From positions 1 to 39,751 of the forward strand of contig MWCD01000037.1 in NCBI GenBank assembly GCA_002069885.1: 39,751 nt of DNA. Direction: 5' to 3'. A program made the position numbers and the translations under genes. Positions 24,833 to 34,760 of this stretch are shown here, in pieces (the stretch's first letter is position 1; each line of letters begins with the position of its first letter). The DNA is from a bacterium ADurb.Bin236 (GTDB lineage: Bacteria > UBP15 > UBA6099). The notes under the pieces are model-generated. The model saw only the letters and a program-made list of their open reading frames with translations, was not told the origin of the DNA and did no database searches.

Positions 24833-26905
24833 ATGAACGAACAGAAGTTGAAAAACACAAGAGTCATGGGGATCGCCGCTCACATCGACGCGGGCAAGAC
24901 CACCACGACCGAGCGCATCCTGTTCTACTCAGGACGGGTGCACCGCATCGGCGAGGTGGACGAGGGGACCGCGACGATGGATTGGATGATTCAGGAGCAG
25001 GAGCGCGGCATCACCATAACATCGGCCGCCACATACTGCCAGTGGGGCGAGCATACAATCAACATCCTTGACACTCCCGGCCATGTGGATTTTACAGTAG
25101 AAGTCGAACGCTCGATGAGAGTGCTCGACGGACTCGTCGTGGTGTTCTGCGCCGTGGGCGGCGTGCAACCCCAGAGCGAGACCGTCTGGCGGCAGGCGGA
25201 CAGGTACAAAGTGCCCCGCATCGTGTTCATCAATAAGATGGACAGGACAGGAGCCGATTTCTACAGAGTCGTCAGCAGAATAGAAGAACAACTGGGAGCA
25301 ACAGTGGTTCCGGTCGCGCTACCCATAGGCGCGGAAGACAGCTTCGAGGGTTGTGTCGACCTGATAGCTATGGAGTCCGTCACTCACGAGGACGAGCTTG
25401 GCGCGGTGGTCAAGAGAGGCCCGATCCCCGGCGACATGATGGGAGCGGCGACGGAATGGCGGCGCGCGCTCGTCGAGAAACTCGCCGACCATGACGACTC
25501 CCTTGCCGAGAAATATCTCGCCGAAGAAGAAATATCCGAGCAGCTAATAATCGAGGCGCTGCGGAGAGCGACGATAGCCGGGAAGATTTCCCCCGCGCTC
25601 TGCGGAAGCTCATTGAAGAACAAAGGCATACAGCCGCTGATAGGCGCGATAGTGAACTACCTGCCGTGCCCGCTGGACGTTCCGGCGGCGGCGGGAATCA
25701 ACCCGAAGACGGACGAGACAGAGACGCGCGGGCACGACGACAACGAGCCTCTCGCCGCTCTCGCCTTCAAAATCGCAAACGACACGTTCCTCGGAACATT
25801 GACATACGTGCGAGTGTATTCCGGACGCATAAAAAAAGGCGCCACGGTGTACAACGTCAACAAAAGATCCAGAGAGCGGGCGGGCAGGCTTCTGAGGATG
25901 CACGCCAACCATCGCGAGGACCTCGAAGAACTGACGGCGGGCGAAATAGGAGCGATAGGCGGCCTGAAGAACACTTCTACCGGAGACACCCTATCCGCCG
26001 AACACAGGCAGATACTCCTTGAGAACATAAGGTTCCCGGAACCGGTTATCTCGGTGGCCATCGAGCCTCGCAGCCAAGCCGAATACCAGAAGATGGTGGA
26101 TTCGCTAAAAAAACTCGCGAACGAAGACCCGACATTCAAGGCCCGGTTCGACGAGGAGATGGGACAGACAATCATATCCGGGATGGGAGAGCTTCATCTC
26201 GACATCATAGTGGACAGACTCGAACGCGAGCACAAAGTGCGCGGCAAGGTCGGCAAGCCGATGGTCGCGTACAAGGAAACGATTACGGAAACAGTGACTG
26301 CGGAAGACAAATACATACATCAGACCGGCGGCAAGGGTCAGTATGGACACGTGATATTGAGACTGTCGCAGATGAGCGAAGGCGGCGGGTTCGAGTTCGA
26401 GAACGAAGTCAGCCCGAACGACGTGCCGAGAGAGTTCATGCCGGACATCAAGGAAGGCGTCGAATCGGCGTTGACGAGCGGCCCGCTCGGCGGCTACCCG
26501 GTCATCGACATCAAAGTGACGGCGGTAGGCGGCTCCAGCCATGAGACGGACTCGACCAACATCGCGTTCAAGATCGCAGCGGCCCGAGCGTGCAGAGACG
26601 GCCTTGAGAGGGCCAAGCCGGTTCTAAAAGAGCCGGTGATGAAAGTGGAAATATTCACGCCCGAAAGCCACATGGGCGACGTGATAAACGACATCAACGC
26701 AAGAAGGGGCAAGCTGATGAGCATCGAGCCTGCTCCGGGCAATTCACAACAGGTCAAAGCGCTGGTTCCGCTATCTGAGATGTTCGGCTACGCCACGGAA
26801 CTGCGCAACAGGTCGCAAGGCCGCGCGACATACACGATGGAATTTCACTGTTACAGGGAAGTCCCGTCCGAATTGACAAGGGAAATGCTCGGCATGAGCG
26901 CCTGA
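24833..26905 (+). CDS. fusA: Elongation factor G
   Basis: 690 residues, normal size. EF-G drives ribosomal translocation with GTP. The G motifs are AHIDAGKT (residues 16-23), [13 protein letters not shown] and NKMD. Domain II carries [20 protein letters not shown], domain [19 protein letters not shown], and domain IV/V contain [10 protein letters not shown] and [19 protein letters not shown] 24833 gives the standard N-terminus ([17 protein letters not shown]); the longer in-frame start at 24596 lies inside rpsG and is rejected. tuf copy 2 follows after 46 bp. Confidence 0.98.
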   Translation: MNEQKLKNTRVMGIAAHIDAGKTTTTERILFYSGRVHRIGEVDEGTATMDWMIQEQERGITITSAATYCQWGEHTINILDTPGHVDFTVEVERSMRVLDGLVVVFCAVGGVQPQSETVWRQADRYKVPRIVFINKMDRTGADFYRVVSRIEEQLGATVVPVALPIGAEDSFEGCVDLIAMESVTHEDELGAVVKRGPIPGDMMGAATEWRRALVEKLADHDDSLAEKYLAEEEISEQLIIEALRRATIAGKISPALCGSSLKNKGIQPLIGAIVNYLPCPLDVPAAAGINPKTDETETRGHDDNEPLAALAFKIANDTFLGTLTYVRVYSGRIKKGATVYNVNKRSRERAGRLLRMHANHREDLEELTAGEIGAIGGLKNTSTGDTLSAEHRQILLENIRFPEPVISVAIEPRSQAEYQKMVDSLKKLANEDPTFKARFDEEMGQTIISGMGELHLDIIVDRLEREHKVRGKVGKPMVAYKETITETVTAEDKYIHQTGGKGQYGHVILRLSQMSEGGGFEFENEVSPNDVPREFMPDIKEGVESALTSGPLGGYPVIDIKVTAVGGSSHETDSTNIAFKIAAARACRDGLERAKPVLKEPVMKVEIFTPESHMGDVINDINARRGKLMSIEPAPGNSQQVKALVPLSEMFGYATELRNRSQGRATYTMEFHCYREVPSELTREMLGMSA

Positions 26906-26939
26906 ACGACGACCGCGGCGCGGGCCGCGGACGAACAGA

Positions 26940-28153
26940 CTGGAGGAAGAAATGGGAAAAGAAAAATTTGATCGAAAGAAGCCGCACGTGAACGTGGGAA
27001 CGATCGGGCACGTGGATCATGGCAAGACGACATTGACGAGCGCGTTGACGAGGGTATTGGCGAACGCGGGGTTGGCAAAGCACATGGCGTTTGACGTGAT
27101 AGACAAGGCGCCTGAAGAGAAAGCCAGAGGGATAACGATAGCGACGGCGCACGTGGAATACGAGACGATGCAAAGGCACTACGCGCACGTGGACTGTCCG
27201 GGGCACGCGGATTATATCAAGAACATGATAACGGGCGCGGCGCAGATGGACGGAGCGGTGCTGGTGGTGGGATCGGACGACGGGCCGATGCCGCAGACGA
27301 GGGAGCACATACTGCTGGCCAGACAGGTTGGAGTGCCGCACATAGTGGTGTTCATGAACAAAGTGGACATGGTGGACGACCCGGAGTTGCTGGACTTGGT
27401 TGAGATGGAGTTGAGGGATCTGCTGAGCAAGTACGATTTTCCGGGAGACGAGATACCGATCGTGCGAGGAAGCGCGCTGAAGGCGATGGAGAGCGCGGAG
27501 TGGGAGAGAGGGAAAGACAAGTACATAGACGCGATATACGAATTGTTGGACGCGATGGACTCATACATACCGATGCCGGTGAGAGACACGGACAAGCCGT
27601 TCCTGATGCCGGTGGAAGACGTGTTCAGCATAACGGGGAGAGGGACGGTGGCGACGGGAAGGATCGAGCGCGGAGTGATCAAGGTGCAGGAAGAAGTGGA
27701 ACTGGTGGGATTGAAGGACACGCGCAAGACGGTGGTGACGGGAGTGGAGATGTTCCGCAAGCTGCTGGATCAGGGGCAGGCCGGGGACAACGTGGGGCTG
27801 CTGCTGAGAGGGATAGGGAAAGACGAGATAGAGCGAGGGATGGTGTTGGCGAAGACGGGATCGACGAAGCCGCACACGAAGTTTCGAGGAAGGGTGTACA
27901 TACTGCAAAAAGAGGAAGGCGGCAGACACAAGCCGTTCTTCAAAGGATACAGGCCGCAGTTTTACTTCAGGACGACGGACGTGACGGGAGACATCGACCT
28001 GCCGGCGGGAGTGGACATGGTGATGCCGGGAGACGAGATAGACATAGCGGTGTCGCTGATCACGCCGATAGCGATGGAGCAGGGACTGAGGTTCGCGATC
28101 CGCGAGGGCGGACGCACGGTGGGCGCGGGCGTCATCACCGAAATAATTGAATA
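26940..28153 (+). repeat. Exact repeat, tuf copy 2
   Basis: Second copy of the 1,214-bp unit described at 10714-11927. The left boundary is just after a CCGCGG-6 nt-CCGCGG palindromic hairpin at 26913-26930, and the right boundary falls within the stop codon. Confidence 0.9.
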
Positions 28154-28154
28154 A
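26952..28154 (+). CDS. tuf: Elongation factor Tu, copy 2
   Basis: 400 residues, identical in protein and apparently in DNA to the copy at 10726, except that it ends in TAA rather than TAG. This copy is in the str position (rpsL-rpsG-fusA-tuf), equivalent to E. coli tufA, and rpsJ follows after only 11 bp, joining the str and S10 blocks into one unit. The shared ribosome site GGAGG is part of the conserved repeat. Confidence 0.98.
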   Translation: MGKEKFDRKKPHVNVGTIGHVDHGKTTLTSALTRVLANAGLAKHMAFDVIDKAPEEKARGITIATAHVEYETMQRHYAHVDCPGHADYIKNMITGAAQMDGAVLVVGSDDGPMPQTREHILLARQVGVPHIVVFMNKVDMVDDPELLDLVEMELRDLLSKYDFPGDEIPIVRGSALKAMESAEWERGKDKYIDAIYELLDAMDSYIPMPVRDTDKPFLMPVEDVFSITGRGTVATGRIERGVIKVQEEVELVGLKDTRKTVVTGVEMFRKLLDQGQAGDNVGLLLRGIGKDEIERGMVLAKTGSTKPHTKFRGRVYILQKEEGGRHKPFFKGYRPQFYFRTTDVTGDIDLPAGVDMVMPGDEIDIAVSLITPIAMEQGLRFAIREGGRTVGAGVITEIIE

Positions 28155-28165
28155 GGGAATGTCAA

Positions 28166-28474
28166 ATGGCAACGAAGTTCAGAATAAGAATAAAGCTTAA
28201 ATCGTTCGACCACAACAGCCTCGACGCGGCGGCGGTGAAGATTGTGGACACCGTGAAAGGGAGCGGAGCCGTTGCCCTCGGGCCGGTGCCGCTGCCTGTG
28301 AACATCGAGAGATTCTGCGTCTTGCGGTCTCCCCACGTTGATAAGAAATCGAGGGAGCATTTCGAGATACGCACACATAAGAGGCTGATAGACATCGACA
28401 GCCCCACTCCGGCGACTATCGAGGCTCTCAAGCAGCTCGAACTTCCGTCGGGCGTGGACATCGAGATTAAATAA
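28166..28474 (+). CDS. rpsJ: 30S ribosomal protein S10 (NusE)
   Basis: 102 residues. S10 sits in the 30S head and also joins NusB/NusG in antitermination. It has [53 protein letters not shown] and ends [10 protein letters not shown]. No long L4-responsive S10 leader is present because tuf ends 11 bp upstream. The ribosome site is AAGGGA. Confidence 0.97.
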   Translation: MATKFRIRIKLKSFDHNSLDAAAVKIVDTVKGSGAVALGPVPLPVNIERFCVLRSPHVDKKSREHFEIRTHKRLIDIDSPTPATIEALKQLELPSGVDIEIK

Positions 28475-28485
28475 GGGACACGCCA

Positions 28486-29157
28486 ATGATACCGGGAATG
28501 ATAGGAAAGAAAATCGGGATGGCCCGAATGTTCGACGAGAAGGGCAATGTGGTGCCGGTCACGCTGATCGAGATGGGGCCTTGCACCGTCGTCGGCGTGA
28601 AGACATCGGACGGCAAAGACAAGTACGACGCCGTGCAGGTAGGATACTCGAGCGTCAAGATGGACAAGCTCACCAAGCCGATGCAGGGCGTTTACAAGAA
28701 ATCCGGACTCAAGAGCGGATTCAAAGTTCTCAAGGAGTTCCGCGTTGACAAGACGGACGGCATCGGAGTCGGCGACGAGATAGGCGCGGACGCGGTGTTC
28801 AGCGAAAACATGACCGTCAAGATAATCGGAACGAGCATAGGACGCGGATTCGCCGGAGCGATGAAAAGGCACGGGTTCGGCGGTTCTGAAAACAGCCACG
28901 GGCAGGAGAAAGTGCACCGCAGGCCGATGAGCGGGGGCGCAACAGACGCCCAAAGAGTTTTTAGAGGGAAAAGAGGCCCCGGACACATGGGCAACGCGCA
29001 AGTGACGGTCGCCAACCTCAAACTTGTGAAGATGAAGCCGATGTATGAAACCGGACAGACTGAAGCCGAATCGGCAGGCAAGACCCCATACATCATAGCG
29101 GTCCGCGGAGCGGTGCCGGGCAAACAGAACTCGTTGGTTATAGTCGAAAAAATGTGA
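28486..29157 (+). CDS. rplC: 50S ribosomal protein L3
   Basis: 223 residues. L3 reaches the peptidyl-transferase centre. Signatures are GMIGKKIGMARMFDEKGNVV at the N-terminus, GRGFAGAMKRHGFGG and KRGPGHMGNAQVTV in the long loop. ATG 28486 follows AAGGGA; a second in-frame ATG at 28498 would remove four residues. Confidence 0.96.
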   Translation: MIPGMIGKKIGMARMFDEKGNVVPVTLIEMGPCTVVGVKTSDGKDKYDAVQVGYSSVKMDKLTKPMQGVYKKSGLKSGFKVLKEFRVDKTDGIGVGDEIGADAVFSENMTVKIIGTSIGRGFAGAMKRHGFGGSENSHGQEKVHRRPMSGGATDAQRVFRGKRGPGHMGNAQVTVANLKLVKMKPMYETGQTEAESAGKTPYIIAVRGAVPGKQNSLVIVEKM

Positions 29158-29174
29158 TCGGATAGAATACGGCT

Positions 29175-29744
29175 ATGTCAGAAGAAAAAAGCAAAGCGAA
29201 GATGAACAGGCGGCTCATCGCCGAAGCCCTGAGAATAGAGCAGGGGAACGCGCGAAGCGACACGAAGTCGATGAAGACGCGCGGAGAGGTGAGCGGGGGC
29301 GGAAAGAAACCGTTCCGGCAAAAGGGCGGCGGGCGCGCCAGACAGGGCAGCATCAGGGCTGTGCAGTGGGTCGGCGGCGGCAGGGCCTTCGGCTCCTCGG
29401 CGGCCAACCATGACAGGAAGATAAACAAGAAGGCGCGGCGGGCCGCTCTTCAAAGCGTGATCGAGTGGAAGCTGGCCGAAGGCCGCGTGGCCGTGGACGA
29501 GTTGAAGTTCGACGCCCCGTCCACAAAGAAGTTCGTCGAATTGCTTAAAAGCAAGGGAATCGAAGGAAAGGTCCTCTTCATTTACGAAAGCGGAGAGGCG
29601 ATGGAAAACGCGGTGAAGTCGGCGCGCAATCTGCCGAAGACGACCTGCCTGAATTCCGCGGTAATAAACCTGAAAGACCTGCTCGACTGCGAGTGGGTTC
29701 TGATGGCGCCGGAAACGGCCGCGCGCCTGAAAATTCAAGGCTGA
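29175..29744 (+). CDS. rplD: 50S ribosomal protein L4 with short, divergent N-terminus
   Basis: 189 residues, about 15-20 shorter than usual. The core is clear: KTRGEVSGGGKKPFRQKGGG, RARQGSIRAVQWVGGGRAFG (the extended exit-tunnel loop), then KINKKARRAAL. The N-terminus (MSEEKSKAKMNRRLIAEAL) is charged and helical-looking, and lacks the beta-strand pair that normally opens L4. An in-frame TAG at 29163 rules out a longer start. There is almost no ribosome site, so translation is probably coupled to rplC 17 bp upstream. Confidence 0.93.
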   Translation: MSEEKSKAKMNRRLIAEALRIEQGNARSDTKSMKTRGEVSGGGKKPFRQKGGGRARQGSIRAVQWVGGGRAFGSSAANHDRKINKKARRAALQSVIEWKLAEGRVAVDELKFDAPSTKKFVELLKSKGIEGKVLFIYESGEAMENAVKSARNLPKTTCLNSAVINLKDLLDCEWVLMAPETAARLKIQG

Positions 29745-29758
29745 TTGGACACAAGACC

Positions 29759-30049
29759 ATGAAAGACGCACGAGACGTAATAATATCGCCGATTATCTCG
29801 GAGAAGAGCCACATCGACTTGCAGTCGAACAAATATTATTTCAAAGTGGCGAAGACGGCCACGAAGACGGACGTCGAGAACGCGGTGAAGAAGCTGTTCG
29901 ACGTCGAAGTCGAGAGCGTGAACATACTCAACAAAAGAGCCGAAAAGAAAAACTACGGCAGATTCAAGGGATTCAGCGCGGCTTGGAAAAAAGCCATCGT
30001 GACGGTCCGAAAAGACCAGAAGATCGCCGGATTCTTTGAAGGAATGTAA
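29759..30049 (+). CDS. rplW: 50S ribosomal protein L23
   Basis: 96 residues. L23 borders the exit tunnel and docks trigger factor and SRP. ATG 29759 gives the normal N-terminus ([20 protein letters not shown]); the in-frame start at 29693 lies inside rpl[21 protein letters not shown] and the basic loop [14 protein letters not shown] are typical. There is no clear ribosome site, so it is probably coupled to rplD. Confidence 0.95.
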   Translation: MKDARDVIISPIISEKSHIDLQSNKYYFKVAKTATKTDVENAVKKLFDVEVESVNILNKRAEKKNYGRFKGFSAAWKKAIVTVRKDQKIAGFFEGM

Positions 30050-30063
30050 GGGCGGAAAAGACA

Positions 30064-30903
30064 ATGGCCATACAAAAATCAAAACCGACGACTCCCGGCA
30101 GAAGGTTCCATTCGAGAGTGTCCGGCGCGGACATCACCAAGCAGGAGCCTGAGAAGTCGCTTACGGTGATCAAGAAGAAGAACTCGGGCCGAAACAACAT
30201 GGGCCGGGTGACTGTTAGACATCAGGGCGGCGGGCACAAGAGGCGGTTGCGGATCGTCGATTTCAAACGGACCACCGACGGAATGGCCGGCAAAGTCGCC
30301 GCCATCGAGTACGACCCGAATCGCTCGTGCAGGCTGGCCCTCATCCACTACGAAAACGGCGTGAAGGCATACATTCTTGCGACGAAGAACATGAAAGTCG
30401 GAGACAAAGTGTTGTCCGGCGAAAAGATAGACGTGGCCGAAGGGAACGCGCTTCCCCTGTCGGGCATACCGCTGGGAGCGCTGATACACAACATCGAGTT
30501 CAGGCCGGGAGGCGGGGGCCGAGCGGCAAGGTCCGCCGGCAACTACGCCACTCTCATCGCCAAGGAAGGCGAGAGAGCGCACGTCAGGATGCCTTCGGGA
30601 GAGGTCAGGCTGTTCAATCTCAAATGCCGGGCGACCATCGGTCAGGTCGGCAACGAGGAGCACAACTTGGCGTCCGACGGCAAGGCCGGAAGGAACAGAT
30701 GGAAAGGGCGCAGACCCACCGTTCGCGGAACGGTCATGAACCCGTGCGATCACCCGCACGGCGGCGGAGAAGGCAAGAGCAAATGCGCCGGAAGGCCGCC
30801 CTGCTCGCCGTGGGGCGTTCCCGCCAAGGGCGGCAAGACAAGGTCCAAGAGAAAGAGCAACAAAATGATAGTGACACATCGCAACAAGAAGAAAAGGAAA
30901 TAA
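30064..30903 (+). CDS. rplB: 50S ribosomal protein L2
   Basis: 279 residues, near-standard. L2 supports the peptidyl-transferase centre. [37 protein letters not shown] and the DHPHGGGEG block near residues 229-237 are conserved. The stretch after it carries Cys228, Cys241 and Cys247 around His230/His232, where I would expect [13 protein letters not shown] and KTPWG; this is unusual. The C-terminus is basic ([15 protein letters not shown]). Confidence 0.97.
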   Translation: MAIQKSKPTTPGRRFHSRVSGADITKQEPEKSLTVIKKKNSGRNNMGRVTVRHQGGGHKRRLRIVDFKRTTDGMAGKVAAIEYDPNRSCRLALIHYENGVKAYILATKNMKVGDKVLSGEKIDVAEGNALPLSGIPLGALIHNIEFRPGGGGRAARSAGNYATLIAKEGERAHVRMPSGEVRLFNLKCRATIGQVGNEEHNLASDGKAGRNRWKGRRPTVRGTVMNPCDHPHGGGEGKSKCAGRPPCSPWGVPAKGGKTRSKRKSNKMIVTHRNKKKRK

Positions 30904-30932
30904 GCGCGGGGATTTGCCGCGGGAGGTTTCAA

Positions 30933-31214
30933 GTGCCGAGATCGTTGAAAAAAGGGCCGTTTGTGGAAGAGAAGCTGCTTAAGAAAGTGAAAGCGGCGCA
31001 GAAGGCTAAAGGCGGAGGAATAATCCGCACGTGGTCCAGAGCGTCGATGGTGGTTCCCGAAATGGTGGGACTGACGCTGGCGGTTCACAACGGGAAGAAG
31101 CACATCCCGGTGTACATAACGGAAAACATGGTGGGCCACAAACTGGGCGAGTTCGCGCCGACGCGGCTGTTTCGCGGGCACGGCGGCTCGGAGAAGAAAA
31201 CCGGAACGAGATGA
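30933..31214 (+). CDS. rpsS: 30S ribosomal protein S19
   Basis: 93 residues from GTG with GGGAGG just upstream. It starts [18 protein letters not shown], includes [18 protein letters not shown] and [20 protein letters not shown], and ends [11 protein letters not shown] longer frame running through rplB in the same phase is an overlap artefact. The TGA stop overlaps the ATG of a 21-codon basic ORF. Confidence 0.97.
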   Translation: MPRSLKKGPFVEEKLLKKVKAAQKAKGGGIIRTWSRASMVVPEMVGLTLAVHNGKKHIPVYITENMVGHKLGEFAPTRLFRGHGGSEKKTGTR

Positions 31215-31276
31215 CCAAGGAACGCGCGGGCGGCGGACAAGGCCGCGCGCGCCAAAAAAGCAAGGACAGGCGCTGA
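31211..31276 (+). CDS. Possible 21-residue basic microprotein between S19 and L22
   Basis: ATG overlaps the rpsS stop as ATGA, and TGA lies 3 bp before the rplV ATG, so the frame neatly fills the 65-bp gap. The product begins [16 protein letters not shown] and ends SKDRR, strongly basic like a ribosomal tail. It could be a coupling ORF, a microprotein or the trace of a frameshifted S19 extension. No homologue is recognised. Confidence 0.35.
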   Translation: MTKERAGGGQGRARQKSKDRR

Positions 31277-31279
31277 ACG

Positions 31280-31633
31280 ATGGAACAACAATTTGCCAGA
31301 GCGGAAGTAAAACACGTGAGAGTGTCGGCCCGAAAAGCGGGAAGATACGCGGCGGCCATAAAAGGTATGAAATACCAGCAGGCGTACTCCACGCTGGAAT
31401 TCATGACCTCTCCGACGGCCAAGACGGTGCAGAAGGTTCTGGCGTCGGCCGGAGCCAACGCCGAAGAGAACCATGACATGACTCGCGATCAGTTGTACGT
31501 GTACGAGGCGGTGGCGAATCAGGGGCCGACATTCAGGCGGTTTAGGCCTGCGATGCGCGGCATGGCCACGAGGATACGGAAACGCACCAGCCACATAATA
31601 ATCGTGCTCTCGGACAAACCGAGGAAGTCGTAA
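31280..31633 (+). CDS. rplV: 50S ribosomal protein L22
   Basis: 117 residues. L22 lines the exit tunnel with a long beta-hairpin. EVKHVRVSARKAGRYAAAIK at the start and PTFRRFRPAMRGMATRIRKR in the hairpin are typical, as is TSHIIIVLSD. The usual RG.....A pattern near residue 20 is present in modified form. The ribosome site is poor, fitting coupling to the upstream frame. Confidence 0.96.
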   Translation: MEQQFARAEVKHVRVSARKAGRYAAAIKGMKYQQAYSTLEFMTSPTAKTVQKVLASAGANAEENHDMTRDQLYVYEAVANQGPTFRRFRPAMRGMATRIRKRTSHIIIVLSDKPRKS

Positions 31634-31644
31634 GGAGGCGGGCA

Positions 31645-32373
31645 TTGGGACAGAAAGTTAACCCTAAAGGGCTTAGGCTCGGGATCGTAGAGACTTGGGA
31701 CAGCAGATGGTTCGCGGACAAGGATTACGCGGACGTGCTGCACGAGGACTTCATGATCCGGGACATCGTGAAAAAATGGAATTACAAGGGCGACGGAAGG
31801 CCGTTGACGGGCAAGGCGCTCAAGAGGCTCCAGAGGGACAACCTCAGGTTCAGCGGAATCTCCAAAGTCGAGATCGAGCGGAAGGCCAAGAACGTGCTGG
31901 TCAGGATCAGCGCGGCAAAGCCCGGAATAGTCATCGGAAAGAACGGCGAGACTATCGAAGCTCTCACAAAGCAACTGAGAAACAAGACCGGAAAAGCGGT
32001 TGACATAAAGATAAAGACGATAGAACAGCCGGACCTAGACGCATGGTTGTTGGGCGAAGGCGTGGCGATGATGATAGAGCGCAGGTTCGCAGTGCGGCGC
32101 GCCATCAAGCAGTCGATGGAAAAGGCGTTGCGCGCGGGAGCGCAGGGAGTGAAAATTATGTGCGCCGGGCGGCTGGGCGGCGCGGAAATAGCCAGAACAG
32201 AATGGAGCAGGCGCGGAAGAGTCCCGCTTCACACGCTTCGCGCGGAGATCGACTACGCGCACACCGAGGCGTTCACCACCTATGGGAAAATAGGCATCAA
32301 AGTGTGGATATACAAGGGAGACAAAGACCCGAGGAAATTCAAAAACGAGCTCCTGCTGCATGGTCAGGACTGA
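31645..32373 (+). CDS. rpsC: 30S ribosomal protein S3
   Basis: 242 residues from TTG with an excellent TAAGGAGG site. S3 lies at the mRNA entry. GQKVNPKGLRLGIVETWDS is the standard start; the KH domain carries KPGIVIGKNGETIEALTKQL; the C-terminal domain has GAQGVKIMCAGRLGGAEIAR and VPLHTLRAEIDYAHTEAFTT. Confidence 0.97.
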   Translation: MGQKVNPKGLRLGIVETWDSRWFADKDYADVLHEDFMIRDIVKKWNYKGDGRPLTGKALKRLQRDNLRFSGISKVEIERKAKNVLVRISAAKPGIVIGKNGETIEALTKQLRNKTGKAVDIKIKTIEQPDLDAWLLGEGVAMMIERRFAVRRAIKQSMEKALRAGAQGVKIMCAGRLGGAEIARTEWSRRGRVPLHTLRAEIDYAHTEAFTTYGKIGIKVWIYKGDKDPRKFKNELLLHGQD

Positions 32374-32391
32374 CCGGAGAGGCTGAAGGCG

Positions 32392-32796
32392 ATGTTACAA
32401 CCTAAAAAAGTAAAATACCGGAAAATGCACCGGGGCCGGATGAAAGGCACTCCGGTCAAAGGCTCAACAGTGGCGTTCGGCGAGTACGGGCTGCAGGCGA
32501 TGGAGCCTGCGTGGATAACCGCCAGACAGATAGAGGCGTCGCGCGTGGCCGTCACAAGGTGCATCAAGCGAGGCGGCAAAGTGTGGATACGGATATTCCC
32601 GCACAAGAGCGCCACTAAGAAACCCGCCGAAACCAGAATGGGAAAAGGCAAAGGCAGCCCGGAATTTTGGGTGGCGGTGGTTAAGCCGGGAACGATGATA
32701 CTCGAACTGGCGGGCGCGCCCGAAGATCTTTCTAAAGAAGCTCTGACGCTGGCCGCATACAAGTTGCCGATTAAGTGCAGAATCGTCAAAAGATAA
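32392..32796 (+). CDS. rplP: 50S ribosomal protein L16
   Basis: 134 residues. L16 helps form the A-site tRNA channel. [59 protein letters not shown] and [19 protein letters not shown] are all conserved. The GGAGAGG site lies upstream and the gap to rpsC is 18 bp. Confidence 0.97.
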   Translation: MLQPKKVKYRKMHRGRMKGTPVKGSTVAFGEYGLQAMEPAWITARQIEASRVAVTRCIKRGGKVWIRIFPHKSATKKPAETRMGKGKGSPEFWVAVVKPGTMILELAGAPEDLSKEALTLAAYKLPIKCRIVKR

Positions 32797-32809
32797 CGGG
32801 AGTTAGGAC

Positions 32810-33013
32810 ATGAAGACGCGGGAAATGAGAGAATTGAGCGACGGCGAACTGAAGGACAAGCTCGACGGTTTTAAACAAGAGCTTTTTAACCTGAGGTGGC
32901 AGACGGCGTCTCACCAGAACCAAAATCCCAAAAGGATAAGGGATGTCAAGAGAATCATAGCGAGAGCGTTGACCATCCTGAACGAACGCGATCGGAAGGA
33001 AGCGGCGAAATGA
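32810..33013 (+). CDS. rpmC: 50S ribosomal protein L29
   Basis: 67 residues, two helices. It begins MKTREMRELSDGELKDKLDG and includes KQELFNLRWQTAS and RIRDVKRIIARALTILNERD. L29 is near the tunnel exit next to L23. Its TGA overlaps the rpsQ ATG (AATGAG), so the two are translationally coupled. Confidence 0.96.
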   Translation: MKTREMRELSDGELKDKLDGFKQELFNLRWQTASHQNQNPKRIRDVKRIIARALTILNERDRKEAAK

Positions 33014-33378
33014 GGGAAACTAGCAGACAGTCGATAGTCGGAAAAGTCATCAGCGACAAGATGGATAAGACTGTTGTCGTGCAGGTCGAAAGCCTGAAAC
33101 AGCACCCGAAGTACAAGAAGTTCATGCGCACGCGCAAGAACTACAAGGCTCACGACGGGGCGAACGAGTGTTCGCTCGGGGACATAGTCAGGTGCGACGA
33201 GACGCGCCCGCTGAGCAGGGACAAAAGATGGCGCGTGGTAGAGATATTAAAGAAGCGCTTCGTGTCCACGCTCGAGGTGGAAGACCCCGACGAGATGGTG
33301 ATGAAGAAGCAGAAACCGGCTGAGACGGCGGGCGAAGAGACGGCTGCGGAAGTCGAGCAGACGTCAGACGAAGAGTAG
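33010..33378 (+). CDS. rpsQ: 30S ribosomal protein S17 with acidic C-terminal tail
   Basis: 122 residues, against about 85 normally. The OB-fold core is normal: QSIVGKVISDKMDKTVVVQV, KYKKFMRTRKNYKAHD, LGDIVRCDETRPLSRDKRW. From about residue 88 there is an extra Glu/Ala/Thr-rich tail (KQKPAETAGEETAAEVEQ) not seen in typical S17. ATG 33010 gives the standard start and overlaps rpmC; the longer in-frame start at 32896 lies inside rpmC. Confidence 0.95.
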   Translation: MRETSRQSIVGKVISDKMDKTVVVQVESLKQHPKYKKFMRTRKNYKAHDGANECSLGDIVRCDETRPLSRDKRWRVVEILKKRFVSTLEVEDPDEMVMKKQKPAETAGEETAAEVEQTSDEE

Positions 33379-33437
33379 AATACGAGAGCGGGAGCGGGCC
33401 GACGGCCCCCCATGCGACTACGGGAGCGTGAACTGAA

Positions 33438-33812
33438 ATGATACAGAAGGAATCGCGGCTGAAAGTGGCGGACAATTCGGGAGCCAAGGAAATTCTTTGC
33501 ATAGGCATACCCGGTTCGAGCGTCATCAGATACGCGGGAATCGGAGACATAATCACGGCGGCAGTCAAGCAGTCGATACCGTCCGCCGGAGCGGGAGCAA
33601 AAAAAGGGAAGGTCATCAAGGCCGTAATAGTCAGGACGAAACAGCCGGTGGCGCGCCCGGACGGCTCGGTCATCAGGTTCGACGACAACGCGGCTGTGAT
33701 AATCGACAAGGACAACAACCCGGTGGGCACGCGCGTGTTCGGACCGGTCGGACGGGAACTGAGAGACAGGAACTTCCTAAAGATAGTGTCTCTGGCCCCC
33801 GAAGTGCTTTGA
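33438..33812 (+). CDS. rplN: 50S ribosomal protein L14
   Basis: 124 residues. [35 protein letters not shown] and the C-terminal [20 protein letters not shown] with APEVL are canonical. L14 sits at the subunit interface. GGGAG precedes ATG. A 59-bp gap from rpsQ holds only a small GGGCC-GAC-GGCCC hairpin. Confidence 0.97.
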   Translation: MIQKESRLKVADNSGAKEILCIGIPGSSVIRYAGIGDIITAAVKQSIPSAGAGAKKGKVIKAVIVRTKQPVARPDGSVIRFDDNAAVIIDKDNNPVGTRVFGPVGRELRDRNFLKIVSLAPEVL

Positions 33813-33837
33813 GGCAAATAAACGGCGGAGAAACGAA

Positions 33838-34179
33838 ATGGAACGCGCAAGAGCGATGAAAATGAATATCAGGAAGGGAGACACCGTAAAGGTGATCTCC
33901 GGCAGAGACAAAGGCAAACAGGGCGAAGCCTTGAGCGTGTCGCCGACATCCGGCAAAGTCGTGGTGCATCAGGTGAACATGGCGCGCAAGGCCGTCAAGC
34001 CCGACCCGAAAAAGAACCCACAGGGCGGGATCATAGAGATGCCCGCTCCTATACAGGCGTCGAACCTCAAGCTGGTGTGCCCGAGGTGCGAGAAACCGAC
34101 CAAGGTCAAACGCAGCAAAGACGCCGAAGGAAAATCAAGCAGAAAATGCGGGAAATGCGGTGAATTGATCGATGGCTGA
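33838..34179 (+). CDS. rplX: 50S ribosomal protein L24
   Basis: 113 residues. The KOW domain has [20 protein letters not shown] and [19 protein letters not shown]. The C-terminal part is a zinc-ribbon-like block with CPRCEKPT and CGKCGELID. The GGCGGAG site fits ATG 33838; in-frame ATGs at 33856 and 33862 would give the more usual MNIRKGD start. Its last codons overlap rplE by 8 bp. Confidence 0.95.
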   Translation: MERARAMKMNIRKGDTVKVISGRDKGKQGEALSVSPTSGKVVVHQVNMARKAVKPDPKKNPQGGIIEMPAPIQASNLKLVCPRCEKPTKVKRSKDAEGKSSRKCGKCGELIDG

Positions 34180-34726
34180 GACAACTAGATACGCTGAGCT
34201 TTACAAAAACGAGATCGTCCCGAAACTGATGCAGGAGTTCGGCTACACGACGGTCATGCAGACGCCGCGTCTGGTGAAGATAGTGCTCAACATGGGCGTG
34301 GGCGAAGCGAGAGAAGAGCCGAAGTCGCTGGAGAACGCGGTGGCGGATCTGACGACGATAACCGGCCAGAAACCGGTGATCACCCGCGCAAGAAAGTCCA
34401 TCTCCAACTTCAAGATCAGGGAAGGATGGAGCATCGGCACGAAAGTGACGTTGCGCGGCGCGAAGATGTACGACTTCCTCGACAGGATGATAAATCTAGC
34501 GATACCGCGAGTCAGAGACTTCCGCGGGTATTCGTCGAAATCATTCGACGGGCGCGGCAACTATTCGATGGGCATCCGAGAGCAGTTGATGTTCCCGGAG
34601 ATTGAATATGACAAGATCGACAAGGTTCGCGGAATGAACATAACTATCGCGACCACGGCAAAGACGGACCAAGAGGGGCTGGCGCTGCTGAAGGCGTTCG
34701 GATTCCCGTTCGCGCAGCAGAAGTGA
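34172..34726 (+). CDS. rplE: 50S ribosomal protein L5
   Basis: 184 residues. L5 binds 5S rRNA and the P-site tRNA elbow. [40 protein letters not shown] and [19 protein letters not shown] are conserved, and the end [16 protein letters not shown] is typical. It overlaps rplX by 8 bp, so coupled translation is likely. Confidence 0.97.
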   Translation: MAETTRYAELYKNEIVPKLMQEFGYTTVMQTPRLVKIVLNMGVGEAREEPKSLENAVADLTTITGQKPVITRARKSISNFKIREGWSIGTKVTLRGAKMYDFLDRMINLAIPRVRDFRGYSSKSFDGRGNYSMGIREQLMFPEIEYDKIDKVRGMNITIATTAKTDQEGLALLKAFGFPFAQQK

Positions 34727-34760
34727 CGGCGCGGAAGAATAATAAGGAAGAGGTGCAACA

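Noticed and set aside
10714-28153. The long direct repeat as a transposon or integrated element
   Set aside because: The repeat units are exactly tuf genes and the DNA between them is core housekeeping genes.
30327-31214. 295-codon frame running from inside rplB through rpsS
   Set aside because: Only the last 93 codons, from GTG 30933, are S19; the upstream part is a frame-shifted reading of L2.
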